The notes: a model not told the origin generated them from the sequence alone. A stretch of 64,000 nt of DNA from Corallium rubrum (GCA_964035015.1 CAXIUP010000192.1:447501-511500); one strand, 5' to 3'. Shown: positions 32,079-44,660, counted from the stretch's first letter. Numbers and translations are program-made.

Positions 32079-35000
32079 AAATAATTTTCTGCTCGCTAGA
32101 TAGCGAATCCAAATATACCGTTCGATTCCTTATGCAATTCTGCGTCTAGTGATGTTAAATATGTGATTTACATTATTTTTCTAAATTTTCTGAACATCTA
32201 TTTTGTAACGCGCGCTTGCTGACTCACATCAAATGACATATTGATTTGCCAACAAAATATTTTGAACACGCTAGACGGAGATTCTGTAAACGGCATTAGA
32301 TTCCTTGTTAAATTCTGCATAGGACAGTCTACGAAACAAATGTTCAACTGTAAATAAACTAATTTATTTATATTTTTTAATATCATCGTCACTTAGCGCT
32401 TGCTTGCTGACTCAGATCAAATGACCCATTGATTTGCCAACAAAATATTTTCTGCAAGGTAGATGGAGATTCTGTAAACGGCATTAGATTCCTTGTAAAA
32501 TTCTGCATAGGACGTCTACGAAACGAATGTTTAACTGTAAACAAAGTAATTTATTTATATTTTTTTTAGCATGATCGTCACTTAGCGCGCGCATGATGAC
32601 TCAGATCAAATGACACCTTGATTTGCAAACAAAATATTTTCTGCACGGTAGACGGAGATTCTGTAAACGGCATGAGATTGCTTGTAAAATTCTGCATAGG
32701 ACAGTCTATGAAACGAATGTTTAACTGTAAACAAAGTAGCTAATTTATATTTTTTATTATGATCGTCACTTAGCGCACACTTGCTGACTGATATCAAATG
32801 ACATATTGATTTGCCAACAAAATATTTTCTGCACAGTAGACGGATATTCTGTAAATGGCACCAGATTCCTGGTAAAATTCTACATACGACAGTCTACAAA
32901 ACAAATGTTCAACTGTAAAGAAAGTAATTTATTTATATTGTTTAATATGATCGTCACTTAGCGCGCACTTGCTGACTGATATCAAATGACATATTGATTT
33001 GCCAACAAAATATTTTCTGCACAGTAGACGGATATTCTGTAAACGGCACCAGATTCCTGGTAAAATTCTACATAGGACAGTCTACAAAACAAATGTTCAA
33101 CTGTAAAGAAAGTAATTTATTTATATTGTTTAATATGATCGTCACTTAGCGCGCACTTGCTGACTGATATCAAATGACATATTGATTTGCCAACAAAATA
33201 TTTTCTGCACAGTAGACGGATATTCTGTAAATGGCACCAGATTCCTGGTAAAATTCTACATAGGACAGTCTACAAAACAAATGTTCAACTGCAAAGAAAG
33301 TAATTTATTTATATTGTTTAATATGATCGTCACTTAGCGCGCACTTGCTGACTGATATCAAATGACATATTGATTTGCCAACAAAATATTTTCTGCACTG
33401 TAGACGGAGATTCTGTAAACGGTCCGATTTGGTCAGTTAATTGGCGTAGTAATTTTTCTAAAAAAACGTTGTCTAAGTGGAGAAAATCAAAGCTAAATTT
33501 TATGTAAATCAAGAGGAGTCTGTATGACATATACCGACACTCATTAAACATGGATTTTCTTTGTGTGTTTTCTCATGAATTATTATGACATGGTTCGTAT
33601 AACGTATTTAACCAAGATGTGCCCTACTATAATACATTTTCTATATGCTAGCAATATACATAGCACACGATTGCCTAATTTTAATTTGGTTTTTGCGCCT
33701 TTTATACCTTTCCTTGTAACTATTATATAGGATGCAGAATTAAAGCTCTTGTATTTTGAACCCCAGGCATAATGTTAAGAGGATTTTCGCAGCTAAGCTA
33801 TATTTAATATCTTTTCCGGCATTTTCCGCCACTTAGTCTTAAGTTCAGAAAACTCGATTCGATTAATCAAATTAAATATGAATTGTGAAATTATGTCTTA
33901 CGAATTCTGACCAATGACCAGAAAATCCTAATGTGTCAAACACATATAAATTTCAGTAACGACCTGTACTAAAGAGTAAGGTAAAGTATTCCTTGGGAGT
34001 CTGCAACACTTCAGACATATCTTGGCAAATTGAACCGGCGCCAAAAATTACGCAGCCACTTCACTATAATCAAAATAGTTATAGCACGTCCTTGTGTAAA
34101 ACACGTCATTTCTGCAGTGTGTCAATCGGTTGGCCGAAACCTTCTATACAATGTATAACACATATGACAAACTATTAGAAACATTTTAATGTGAGATTCT
34201 GTTGATAGAATTTTTGTCTAGAGATCAGAAAATACTTTGTTGGAAAATCAACTTGTCATTCGACGTTTGGGTATGCAGAATTTACAAGGAATCTAATGCC
34301 GTTTACAGAATCTCCGTCTACAGTGTAGAAAAGATTTTGTTGGCAAATCAATGTGTCATTTGATGTGAGTCAACAAGCGCTCGCTAGGTGACGATGATAT
34401 TAAAAAATATAAATAAATTACTTTGTTTACAGTTGAACATTTGTTTCGTAGACTGTCCTTTTCAGAATTTAACAAGGAATCTAATGCCGTTTACAGAATC
34501 TCCGTCTACCGTGCAAAAAATATTTTGTTGGCAAATCAATGTGTCATTTGATATCAGTCAGTAAGCGCGCGCTAAGTGACGATGATATTAAAAAATATAA
34601 ATAAATTACTTTGTTTACAGTTGAACATTTGTTTCGTAGACTGTCCTATGCAGAATTTTACAAGGAATCTAATGCCGTTTACAGAATGTCCGTCTACCGT
34701 GCAGAGAATATTTTGTTTGCAAATCAATGGGTCATTTGATCTGAGTCAACAAGGGCGCGCTAAGTGACGATCATATTAAAAAATATAAATAAATTACTTT
34801 GTTTACAGTTGAACATTCGTTTCGTAGACTGTCCTATGCAGAATTTTACAAGGAATCTAATGCCGTTTACAGAATCTCCGTCTACCGTGCGAAAAATATT
34901 TTGTTGGCAAATCAATGTGTCATTTGATATCAGTCAGCAAGCACGCGCTAAGTGACGATGATATTAAAAAATATAAATAAATTACTTTGTTTACAGTTGA

Positions 35001-36205
35001 ACATTTGTTTCGTAGACTGTCCTATGCAGAATTTTACAAAGAATCTAATGCCGTTTACAGAATGTCCGTCTACCGTGCAGAAAATATTTTGTTTGCAAAT
35101 CAATGGGTCATTTGATCTGAGTCAGCAAGGGCGCGCTAAGTGACGATCATATTCAAAAATATAAATAAATTACTTTGTTTACAGTTGAACATTCGTTTCG
35201 TAGACTGTCCTATGCAGAATTTTACAAAGAATCTAATGCCGTTTACAGAATCTCCGTCTACGGTGCAGAAAATATTTTGTTTGCAAATCAATGTGTCATT
35301 TGATCTGAGTCATGATGCGCGCGCTAAGTGACGATCATATTAAAAAAATATAAATAAATTACTTTGTTTACAGTTAAACATTCGTTTCGTAGACGTCCTA
35401 TGCAGAATTTTACAAGGAATCTAATGCCGTTTACAGAATCTCCATCTACCTTGCAGAAAATATTTTGTTGGCAAATCAATGGGTCATTTGATCTGAGTCA
35501 GCAAGCAAGCGCTAAGTGACGATGATATTAAAAAATATAAATAAATTACTTTGCTTACAGTTGAACATTCGTTTCGTAGATTGTCCTATGCAGAATTTTA
35601 CAAAGAATCTAATGCCGTTTACAGAATCTCCGTCTACCGTGCAGAAAATATTTTGTTTGCAAATCAATGTGTCATTTGATCTGAGTCATGATGCGCGCGC
35701 TAAGTGACGATCACATTAAAAAAATATAAATAAATTACTTTGTTTACAGTTAAACATTCGTTTCGTAGACGTCCTATGCAGAATTTTACAAGGAATCTAA
35801 TGCCGTTTACAGAATCTCCATCTACCTTGCAGAAAATATTTTGTTGGCAAATCAATGGGTCATTTGATCTGAGTCAGCAAGCAAGCGCTAAGTGACGATG
35901 ATATTAAAAAATATAAATAAATTACTTTGCTTACAGTTGAACATTTGTTTCGTAGACTGTCCTATGCAGAATTTTACAAAGAATCTTATGCCATTTACAG
36001 AATCTCCGTCTAGCGTGTTCAAAATATTTTGTTGGCAAATCAATATGTCATTTGATGTGAGTCAGCAAGCGCGCGTTACAAAATAGATGTTCAGAAAATT
36101 TAGAAAAATAATGTAAATCACGTATTTAACATCACTAGACGCAGAATTGCATAAGGAATCGAACGGTATATCTGGATTCGCTATCTAGCGAGCAGAAAAT
36201 TATTT
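32079..36205. mobile_element. Foldback-like element with 188-bp tandem-repeat arms
   Basis: The outermost sequence AAATAATTTTCTGCTCGCTA (32079) is inverted at the right end (36186-36205). About 130 bp of unique terminal sequence on each side is followed by tandem 188-bp units: about six plus a partial on the left (minus orientation, 32202-33420) and about nine plus a partial on the right (plus orientation, 34262-36075). The central 840 bp (33421-34261) is unique and has no visible transposase. Arms built of subterminal tandem repeats are the hallmark of Foldback/Galileo-type elements. The repeated 63-codon ORFs are a by-product of the unit. Confidence 0.75.
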
Positions 36206-36313
36206 CAAAAATAACTTATGAAATACTTGGTGTACAGTAGTTATTTTGGTTTCGGTGGTTTATCGTGAGCCAATCGTCTTATTCTAAGTTTTGGCTCCGA
36301 AGGCATTCTTTTG

Positions 36314-37031
36314 GTAACGTAACGTAACGTAACGTAACGTAACGTAACGTAACGTAACGTAACGTAACGTAACGTAACGTAACGTAACGTAACGCAACGT
36401 AACGTAACGTAACGTAACGTAACGTAACGTAACGCAACGTAACTTAACGCAACGTAACAACGTAACTAACGTAACAACGTAACGCAACGTAACGTAACGT
36501 AACGTAACGTAACGTAACGTAACGTAACGTAACGTAACGTAACGTAACGCGTAACGTAACGCAACGCAACGTAACGTAACGTAACGTAACGTAACGTAAC
36601 GTAACGTAACGTAACGTAACGTAACGTAACGTAACGTAACGCAACGTAACGTAACGTAACGCAACGCAACGTAACGTAACGTAACGTAACGTAACGTAAC
36701 GTAACGTAACGCAACGTAACGTAACGTAACGTAACGTAACGTAACGTAACGTAACGTAACGTAACGTAACGTAACGTAATCGTACAACGTAACGTAACGT
36801 AACGTAACGTAACGTAACGTAACGTAACGTAACGTAACGTAACGTAACGTAACGTAACGTAACGTAACGTAACGTAACGTAACTTAACTTAACTTAACTT
36901 AACTTAACTTAACTTAACTTAACTTAACTTAACTTAACTTAACTTAACTTAACTTAACTTAACTTAACTTAACTTAACTTAACTTAACTTAACTTAACTT
37001 AACTTAACTTAACTTAACTTAACTTAACTTA
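36314..37031. repeat. (TAACG)n then (TAACT)n pentanucleotide satellite
   Basis: About 570 bp of AACGT pentamers with occasional AACGC or AACTT variants and three frame slips (near 36456, 36548 and 36779), then an abrupt switch at 36881 to about 150 bp of pure AACTT pentamers. The TLRYV reading frames are artefacts. Confidence 0.95.
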
Positions 37032-37039
37032 CATGCACG

Positions 37040-37390
37040 ACAGCAATGTATCTACTAGCGCATGCGCAGTAGATACAAAAATGCCACACTTCGAGACATT
37101 TGAAATGAATATTTATTCCGTCTGTCAAACTGGGGTGACGTCATTTTGCGCAATGAGTTTTAACGAGATAAATATACGAGTTTGGCATATAGAAACAAAT
37201 GCTGAAAGTAAATACGGCAATTCATTTTTCAATTCATTACTGCTGAGCGCTGAGGAAGTACTAATCATAAAGAAAGTTAACTATTTTACCTAAAGTTGCT
37301 GTTATCACTGTCGTACAATGGAATAACTCAACGTCTGTTGATACAGTAGTTCGCCGTTTCATTTTACCTCTACTATTCAAATTTAGGTTG
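37040..37390. repeat. Dispersed repeat, inverted relative of 43120-43400
   Basis: CAAACTGGGGTGACGTCATTTTGC, the region around CTGTCGTACAATGGAATAAC, and CAACGTCTGTTG...AGTTCGCC recur in inverted order at 43120-43400 (GCAAAATGACGTCTCCCCAG, CGAACTACCAACAGACGTTG). Two inserted copies of one repeat, or ends of a 6.3-kb unit. Non-coding. Confidence 0.55.
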
Positions 37391-37734
37391 TCGGGTCTTT
37401 CTTAGGTCTTTCTCAGACAACCCATTTTACAAATTATGCTAATTTATGCTAATTATTATAAAAATATTATTTATGGTTTCATCAAATTTTACCAATTTAT
37501 TGCTAATCTACAAAATAAGTACAACAGACAAATGCTTATATATTTACTTTTGGAGTTGTTAGAGTCCAAATTTCGTTGGCAAAGGTTAAAATTTGGACAG
37601 ATAAATACGTTTTCCTTCAGTAAGCGGCGTACGGAATTAGACCGTTTTTTACCAAACATGGATTTGTTTTTCAGTGCCAAACATGGATTTGTTTTTGTTT
37701 TTATTTAATGAATGAATAATGAGTTTTTGAACAG

Positions 37735-38675
37735 CTTTAAAGTGCCTATGAAGCGAAAATTATTATTGTTTTATATGAAAAAACACTTAAAGTGCATATT
37801 TCGTTATTTTGAGTTAAGGCATTCGTCCCCGAGATATTTATCTTTAAACATCGCAAGTTGTATGAAAAAGCCGCAAATTAAATTTGCCAAATTAAGACTA
37901 GGACGAGCTTTAAATGACGTCATTTAAGTCACTATTGATAGCATAAACAATGAAAAAAAATATGTTAAAAGCTGTTTGAAACGTCCATATGTGCCTATTA
38001 AAAACGTTTATATCAGTTTCTTGAAAGTTTTTGTTGTTTATAGCATCTATGTAATGACGCCATTTAAGGCTCGTAATATAGTCCTAATCTGGCAATTTGC
38101 GGCTTTTTCATACAACTTGCGATGTTTAAAGTTAAATATCTCGGGAACGAATGCATCAAATCAAAAACTGTAAAATAACTTATCGAACTGTTTTTTCATC
38201 CTTTGTATAGATAACTAAAAACTGACAGAGCTGTATAGGGACTTTAAAATGACAAGTAACTTCTTAATTTGCAGTTTTTCGTTTTCGTTTTTGAGCCATT
38301 TCAGTTTGTTAATTTGTTTGATATGTAAAATAAACACTTTGACGTCACAAGTGTATAATAACTTGTCGGAAAAGGTTTTAAATCATTGCTATTATCAAAC
38401 GAAATCACTTGACAATGTGCATCTGAAATTTCCTGAGAGTAACACACGCATAGGATTCCTTAGAAGTGATTTCGTAAGAATAGCAAAGAGTTATAACCTT
38501 TTCCAATAAGTCATTACGCAAGCGTGACGTCAAAGTATTTATTTTGCATACTAAACAAACTGAAAAATCTCAAAAAGAAAGTAAGAAAACAAATACAACT
38601 ACAAAAGATGTTAACCTGTCATTTCAAGTGTTGTTTCAAATAAAACAATAATAATTTTCGCTTCATAGCCACTTT
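37735..38675. mobile_element. MITE of about 940 bp with nested foldbacks
   Basis: Outer ends AAAGTGCCTATGAAGCGAAA and, inverted, TTTTCGCTTCATAGCCACTTT. Inside, arms at about 37830-37930 and 38050-38155 (AACATCGCAAGTTGTATGAA; TTCATACAACTTGCGATGTT) form one hairpin. A second foldback of the family seen at 37 occupies 38246-38640. No transposase ORF. Confidence 0.7.
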
Positions 38676-38827
38676 AAATATTATTTATTTCGTATTTGAA
38701 TTATAAATAAATGCCAAAATGCTAAACGACACGCTTATGCTCAAGTACTGTAGACTCCTTCGGATGAAGACTTCTCTATTATTAAAGCTTGAGGTTAACA
38801 GTAGTCTTTTCATTTCATTTCTTTTAG

Positions 38828-39306
38828 ACTAGATATGGTAGAAACTAGGGGAAAGCGGGGAAGGAAAGTTCCAATCATCCTGACAAAAGATATAAAGGAG
38901 GGCATCGATCTGCTCAACAAAACAAGGGCAACTGTTGGCATACCAGTTGAAAACCCATACGTCTTCGCAAGACCAACCAAGCAGTCTCTAGGCCCCATGC
39001 GAGCTTGTGACTGTCTGAGGAAGTTCACGCAAGAGTGCGAGCCACCACTCTCCAGTCCCAAAGACGTGACGGGCACAAAACTACGGAAATATATTGCAAC
39101 AATCTCGCAAGTGCTCGCACTGAAGGAGACTGAAGTGGATTGGCTTGCAAGGCATCTAGGGCATGACATCGCTATTCACCGCGAATTCTATCGCCTACAT
39201 GAATCAACAATAGAGATTGCCAAAGTAAGCAAACTGTTGCTTGCTGTTGATAAAGGAAATACCAGCAAGTGGGCAGGGAAGAGTCTGTCCGAAATTAACA
39301 TTGATG
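38828..39306 (+). CDS. Exon: tyrosine-recombinase-like catalytic domain, C-terminal half
   Basis: 479-nt exon after TTTCATTTCTTTTAG and before GTAAGT; enters in phase 2 and leaves in phase 1. It begins with a basic stretch (TRGKRGRKVP), then a beta-rich segment (NPYVFARPT). GTKLRKYIAT holds the second catalytic Arg (codon at 39084) with Thr (39075) at the usual His position. ARHLGHDIAIHREFYRL holds the His (39162) and the Tyr nucleophile (39189), nine residues apart as in tyrosine recombinases. The ending KVSKLLLAVDKG is typical of the uncharacterised animal family. Strand-exchange ability is uncertain given the Thr substitution; DNA binding alone is possible. Confidence 0.8.
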
Positions 39307-39599
39307 GTAAGTGTAATATGTGAGGACATACATGCACTAATGTGTACTTTACCTTTTAGCTTTTGTCTTTTATGTGACATATATACTATCATTCAGGGTT
39401 TGAACAACAAACATATATTTTCATGTTTGTGATTTCTCTAAACAGAAGGAAGGAGAAACGTATGTGAGATAATTACAAAACAAAAACGTTTAACATGCAG
39501 CTGACCTATAAAGACAAGAAGATAGATGAATTATTATAAGTTGGCGGGTTTTTTCCCCTTTCGTCATTGTCTATTTTAGCTGGAATGGTTAAGATTTAA

Positions 39600-39780
39600 C
39601 GTACTTCATCCATCAATCCGCTCGCTCACTCACTCACTTCTCCCTCTCTCGTTTCTCTCTCTCTCGTTTCTCGCTCCCTCGTTTCTCCCTCTCTCGTTTC
39701 TCTCGTTTCTCTCGTTTCTCTCTCTCTCGTTTCTCTTTCTCTCTTGTTTCTCTCTCTTGTTTCTCTTTCTACGTCTCCCC
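39600..39780. repeat. (CTCTCTCGTTT)n pyrimidine-rich repeat
   Basis: About 150 bp of CTCTCGTTTCT variants on a pyrimidine-only strand. No other content between the exons at 38828 and 40128. Confidence 0.85.
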
Positions 39781-40127
39781 ATAACTGACCTCCTTCCTTC
39801 CTTTTCTTCCTATACCCTCCTGGCTACAGTATACCACCTATACCATGAAAATAATCATGTCGTTTGGATGTTTTTGTGTCCACTTAAGAAGTGCAGTCCC
39901 TTATAGGTTGGTTATAGACATTGGGTCGCTGAGATAAAAATATTCTTATCTTTACAAACCGAGTCGTTATAGTGGCTGGAACTTAATTTCAAAGTTCCAG
40001 TCTTTGGGGTATTTTTTCAATGACAAGCAGAAATCAGGCTTTAATGCCTCGGCATTTGTCAAAAGTTATCGAAATTTTATGCAGCTGTATGTTTGCTTAT
40101 GCTGGGTTTTTTTAACATATTTTATAG

Positions 40128-40199
40128 AAATTTCTGAGCCAGACAGTGATGTTGAAACCGATAGTGACGAAACTGACAGCGAGACTAGTGCGGCAACAG
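40128..40199 (+). CDS. Exon, acidic ISEPDSD type
   Basis: 72-nt phase-1 exon after AACATATTTTATAG and before GTACTA. It reads EISEPDSDVETDSDETDSET then SAAT. It is highly acidic with alternating Asp and Ser/Thr, a likely phosphorylated tract by composition. The donor GTACTA is weak. Paralogue of the exon at 44086 (ISAPDSSNKTD...ASAAA). Confidence 0.7.
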
Positions 40200-40309
40200 G
40201 TACTATATGTTACAAATTACAATGAAAAGCGTCATTCATGTCCCCTATAAAGCTTGCAAGAGAAACAGATTGGAGGTCTTGACTGTCGAGGAATATTCTA
40301 GTTGTCTAT

Positions 40310-43300
40310 TTAACAAATAGATTATGAGCTTGAGATTTCTATGAGGTGATAGTTGATAAAACAAATCTATGAGATATAGGACTTCATGTACATATTCATC
40401 TCATAGATTTGTTTTAGTAGAAACTATTAACCTATAATCCTATATATCTTTATTCATTGGAATTATTCAAAAAAACGAAGAATAACAATTGTTTCTGAGT
40501 AAAAGCCATGATGGAAACAAATTCTCACTCCTCCAGTCTAACCTCCATCTTGTTTTCATACATGACAATGCGACGGGTCCTGGTACTCAATTTCCTGCTC
40601 GCTATCTATCGGCGAATACATATTGAGTAGAGTAGCCAATCAAATTGCAGCATTTTCAATAGTATACTAATACGTTTCTATTAATTAACAATTAGACAAC
40701 ATGCCCAAGTTTTCTATGAGCAAGTAGCAGATATATAAAATGAGGGAGAGATGTCTAATTGTCCTATCAATTACAGTGAAGGCCACAAGTTGTTTTCCAC
40801 ATCAAATTCAAAGATTCTTTTAATATAAATTCCAAAATTTGTACATTGTATATATGAAGGCCTACTTGAGTTTCGAGTTGACGTGTTTTCCGACGGTATT
40901 CATGAGTAGTTGATCAGTAATGTTGTTGACAAGATTTGTTCATGAAGACAGAGTAAACGAATTTATTACCGTGTTGACATCAGTACTGGCGACAGTACCT
41001 AGGAAGTTTGACTTGAAGAGCCGCAGTATTGAGTATGTCAAAGAACATATACGTACTGTTTACCTAGTAACGGCTTCCTGTTTGGTCCAACAACTACATA
41101 TACGCAAGTAAGAAGCACCGAATAATGCAAAAAATATGTTTAGATACGTCTAGTGGCCTTTAGTCGTACTAGTCGTTTACATCTGAGTCGTCTATATCAT
41201 GTAGGTGATATAGAAATGTGTTTCAAAACATGTTTAAACATTTAAACATTTTCTGTTGGTACGATTTACGTAAATTCTATATCGGAACGATTGGTTAAAT
41301 CTGCCAAATTCAGCACTATAGGTTTTGTCTACTGAAAGTATTAAGATCTTTATTTATTCGGCTATTACGGGCTCCGCTTGTGCCTTGTTGTTTACACGGC
41401 TTCGCTTCAAGGGTCGTTCGTTCGTGTACCCTTTCAGGGTTCTACTTTATAATGATTGCTTCTGAGAGTTTAGTGCTTTTTAACAAAGCTTAATATGCAT
41501 GCGCTGTTCCGCAGGTTTTCTAGATGTGCGAAGTCTAAGCCAATAGATACGCAGACATCAGTAGCCGAGTGAACGCCAGAGCAGGCGTCTTGTTAATATT
41601 AATCCGATAACGCTTTCACTGTGGTTTGCATATTCAGCGCATTGCAATGTGCAAGGTGGAAACATTGAACTCTAAAAAGACTGGAACGATAACTCGGGGT
41701 GAGATTTTGAAGCCAAACATGGGGCCGCCATGCACGACACCCCAGTCCCTTTTTGAACAAGATGGACGATTGGAAAATCTTCATTTTTCTTCTGTTTAAT
41801 TGTCGTCGGACGGATTATAAAGAATTCAAACATAGTACAACAAAATAGCCTTTGTCTCAAAGATTTTTAGGAACCAATATTTACTTGAAAGGTAATTTAT
41901 CTGGTGAAACAGATCAAAATTTGAGTTCAAAACCACGCGGTCATTTCGATTTTATGCTATGTCATGTTCAGTTTCAAGTTTATTAAACTGCTTGCAATCT
42001 ACTATTTTGAATCAAATAAATATAAATATATATATTTTTATCTAGTCCTTAAATTCTAAAACTAGGGGCAATAATCTGTTGGAAAAACGGATGATGGCAT
42101 GATAAAAAAAACAACAAATACAGTAAATACAGACTGACAGTGTTTTAAACATAAAAAATATACCTGGTCTCATGATTAAAACATGAAAAAGATAATTCAT
42201 AATAATAGCTTGACAGAGCTTCAAGAATTCATGAAAAAATAAGAGACATTTTACGAGTAAAACCTGAAATTATTTTCGTCAGGAGTTTCCACGCGAAAGT
42301 TTGCCTTTGTTTGGCATTTTATTTCCTCTTTTAATATGTTTTCGCCTGCAAACGTAGCTGAAATAGAAAGAACAATGATTCTAATACATACTGGCTTCGT
42401 AATATCAATTCTAAAAAAGTTCAAGTACAAAAAAATTAAGAAATTCTTGCTGAGCCATTGTTTTGTTTTCCACTGCTCCTACGTTGGTCAGACGTTCTCA
42501 CGTTCTGCAATCTGCATGTTCTTGGTTGGCCCTATCAACCAGAATTATGACTTCATCCTACCCCATCCAACTTCATCCCTTCCAGTCTTTTTAGAGTTCA
42601 ATGGGTGGAAAGGGCTGTTAAACCAGTTAAAGTGAATGTTGTACACTTTATTGCGACTGTTGTTTCACAAAACAATTTGGAACCTTCAACCCAGGAAGCA
42701 CGGTAAAACCATCGAACAAGACTGTCATACTAGGAGATATTATCAGTAGAGCGCGACTCAAAATAACAAGGGTTGCCGGCAGGCAGAGGATGGCACTGTC
42801 TGGCAGGCGTTTCATCCCTCCGCCCCCAACCTGTAGAAACGCCTGCGTTGCAAGCTATACTGTGCATATGGACTCACACAAAAAATGCTTGGAATGCAGT
42901 TGATATATCTCGTATAATGCGGCTCCAAGGAAGAGTACAACGTTTTGAGCCAATTGAGTGATTCCTTCCTCGACTGACCTCTCCAAGGCCAAACCATCCT
43001 TACTTAAACGTCGTTACAAAACGTCGTTACTTACACGGGTTTCGAATTTCACTCACCAGTGAGAACAATGAACGTATCAACAAAAAAATGAAAACAAACT
43101 CCGCGAATGCGCAGTAGGGACTGTTATTCACCTTTAACGTGAATCAACGCCACTGAAATGGCGAACTACCAACAGACGTTGTCGTTGAGTTCTTCATTCG
43201 TACGACAGTGATGATGCATCTTTGTCTTTAGGTAAAAACCGTAAAATTTCATGCTTCCGTCAAATATTTGAACCGTTTTGAACATATGGGGTGAAGAAGT

Positions 43301-44085
43301 ATTATCTTAAAACTAAGCGTGCAAAATGACGTCTCCCCAGTTTGAATGATGGAAATAAGTATTCATGGGAAATTTCCCAGATGTGCAGTATTTTTTACTG
43401 GGGGATTTAGAAAAAAATATCACAAAACAAATGACATGCATATACACGAATCAATTTTGTTGCGGTAACATGCATGTTGAACCACGCAACGTCATCTTAT
43501 TTTTTCACATAAACTCGCAGCCGAGCCGGCCGGGAAGGGCAACGGAACAATTTTTTGGTTTGATCACGCGTCTTGTCATGGGTTTTATGAAGAATTGTTT
43601 ATCTTATTTTGCTTTCTGCTGTTTTTGCTTCTGCTGTCAGAGCGTAACTCGTTCTTAACTTTAAAATGCAATTTCGAATTCTCAACTCACATATTTTTTT
43701 ACGGGACGCCAAAGTGCGATCATGCACAATCCTTTTCGCATCCACGCGCCAGGAAATTAGCGAAAACAAGTAAAACGGCGGAATATTGTATGTTGTATGA
43801 TTACAAAAATCCTTGTCAATGATAGAACATGTCAAAAACTTAAAGATTGGGAAGTTTCAGTAATTTTTCATTTCAGGAACAATTACTACGGAATCACCTT
43901 AGGGGTGTTACAGTTAGCAATGTGGTTAGTAACCAAGTCTCTTACAGTAGGCTACTCATGCAACCAACTGCTTTAGGGCGCCCAGAATAGACATTGATTC
44001 TCAGGTCACTGAATAAATGCAATAACATTGTATCAAGGATTTCTTAAGCTTGGTTGACTTAAATGACTTTCTTTGCCATTTGCAG
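40310..44085. other. Intron, repeat fragments only
   Basis: Fragments seen: a hairpin with AACAAATAGATTATGAG/ATCTATGAGATA near 40310-40410, a copy of the AACAATTAGACAAC repeat at 40685-40765, a partial MITE near 41512, a small GCAGGCGTTT hairpin near 42798-42848, and the inverted relative of 37040-37390 at 43120-43400. Several 60-99 codon ORFs (for example 42336-42635 and 43365-43835) show no domain or splice support. Confidence 0.5.
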
Positions 44086-44151
44086 GAATATCTGCGCCTG
44101 ATTCCTCAAATAAAACAGATGTTAGTCAGATAGAAGCTAGTGCTGCTGCAG
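44086..44151 (+). CDS. Exon, acidic ISAPDSS type
   Basis: 66-nt phase-1 exon after TTTCTTTGCCATTTGCAG and before GTATGT. It reads GISAPDSSNKTDVSQIEASA then AA. It aligns with the exon at 40128 over ISxPDS...D...S-A-A, so the two are duplicates. The acceptor is strong. Confidence 0.75.
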
Positions 44152-44524
44152 GTATGTACCACCTGATCAGTACTCTCAGTCAATATAATCAATATCTATA
44201 TTATAAATAAAAATCTGGTTTGATTGCAAAATTACAATTAAACGTAGATTCTATAAATAATCAAGTTCCAAAATATATTTGGGTTTTCGTCTTTTTTGTT
44301 AATCTTCTTAAAAAATAAGAAAACGTGTTGCGTGCGATTATCGAGTTTTATACAATAACGTGACTTCTATGTACATTTTCATTGGTTGTTGACCGTGATC
44401 CATTAAAGGACACATGCACAGCTGGCGTCAAATCATGTCAGATCACGTCAGTGGACTTGTTTTTCATTTTCAATGCCCAGAAATTCTTCAATAAACCACT
44501 TGACGTTTTTATTGTATAAAACAA

Positions 44525-44660
44525 ATATATTACATTTTCCCGTGCGTGCACGTGTACTGTAATAGATCACAGAAGACGTCACAGCGTGTAAAGAATCTGT
44601 GATCTATTACACTATCTGTGATCTATTACACTACAGTACACACGCACGGGAAAATTTAAT
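44525..44660. repeat. Inverted repeat
   Basis: ATTTTCCCGTGCGTGCACGTGTACTGTA near 44533 pairs with TACAGTACACACGCACGGGAAAAT near 44633-44656. Between them CTGTGATCTATTACACTA is repeated twice. A short TIR element is likely. Confidence 0.7.

Noticed and set aside
32202-36075. CRISPR array
   Set aside because: Units are 188 bp, contiguous without unique spacers, and occur in a eukaryotic intron in inverted arms.
34576-36086. Series of similar 63-codon ORFs (ILKNINKLLCLQLNI...)
   Set aside because: Their 188-bp spacing is the tandem unit of the Foldback-like arm. Several units have lost the ORF, and the left arm shows it only in part, so no selection for coding is visible.
36284-36787. Leu-Arg-Tyr-Val repeat protein of 167 codons
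   Set aside because: Translation of the AACGT pentamer array on the minus strand; slips in the array show no frame maintenance.
36314-37031. Interstitial telomere repeat
   Set aside because: Motifs are TAACG and TAACT pentamers, not the TTAGGG expected in cnidarians.
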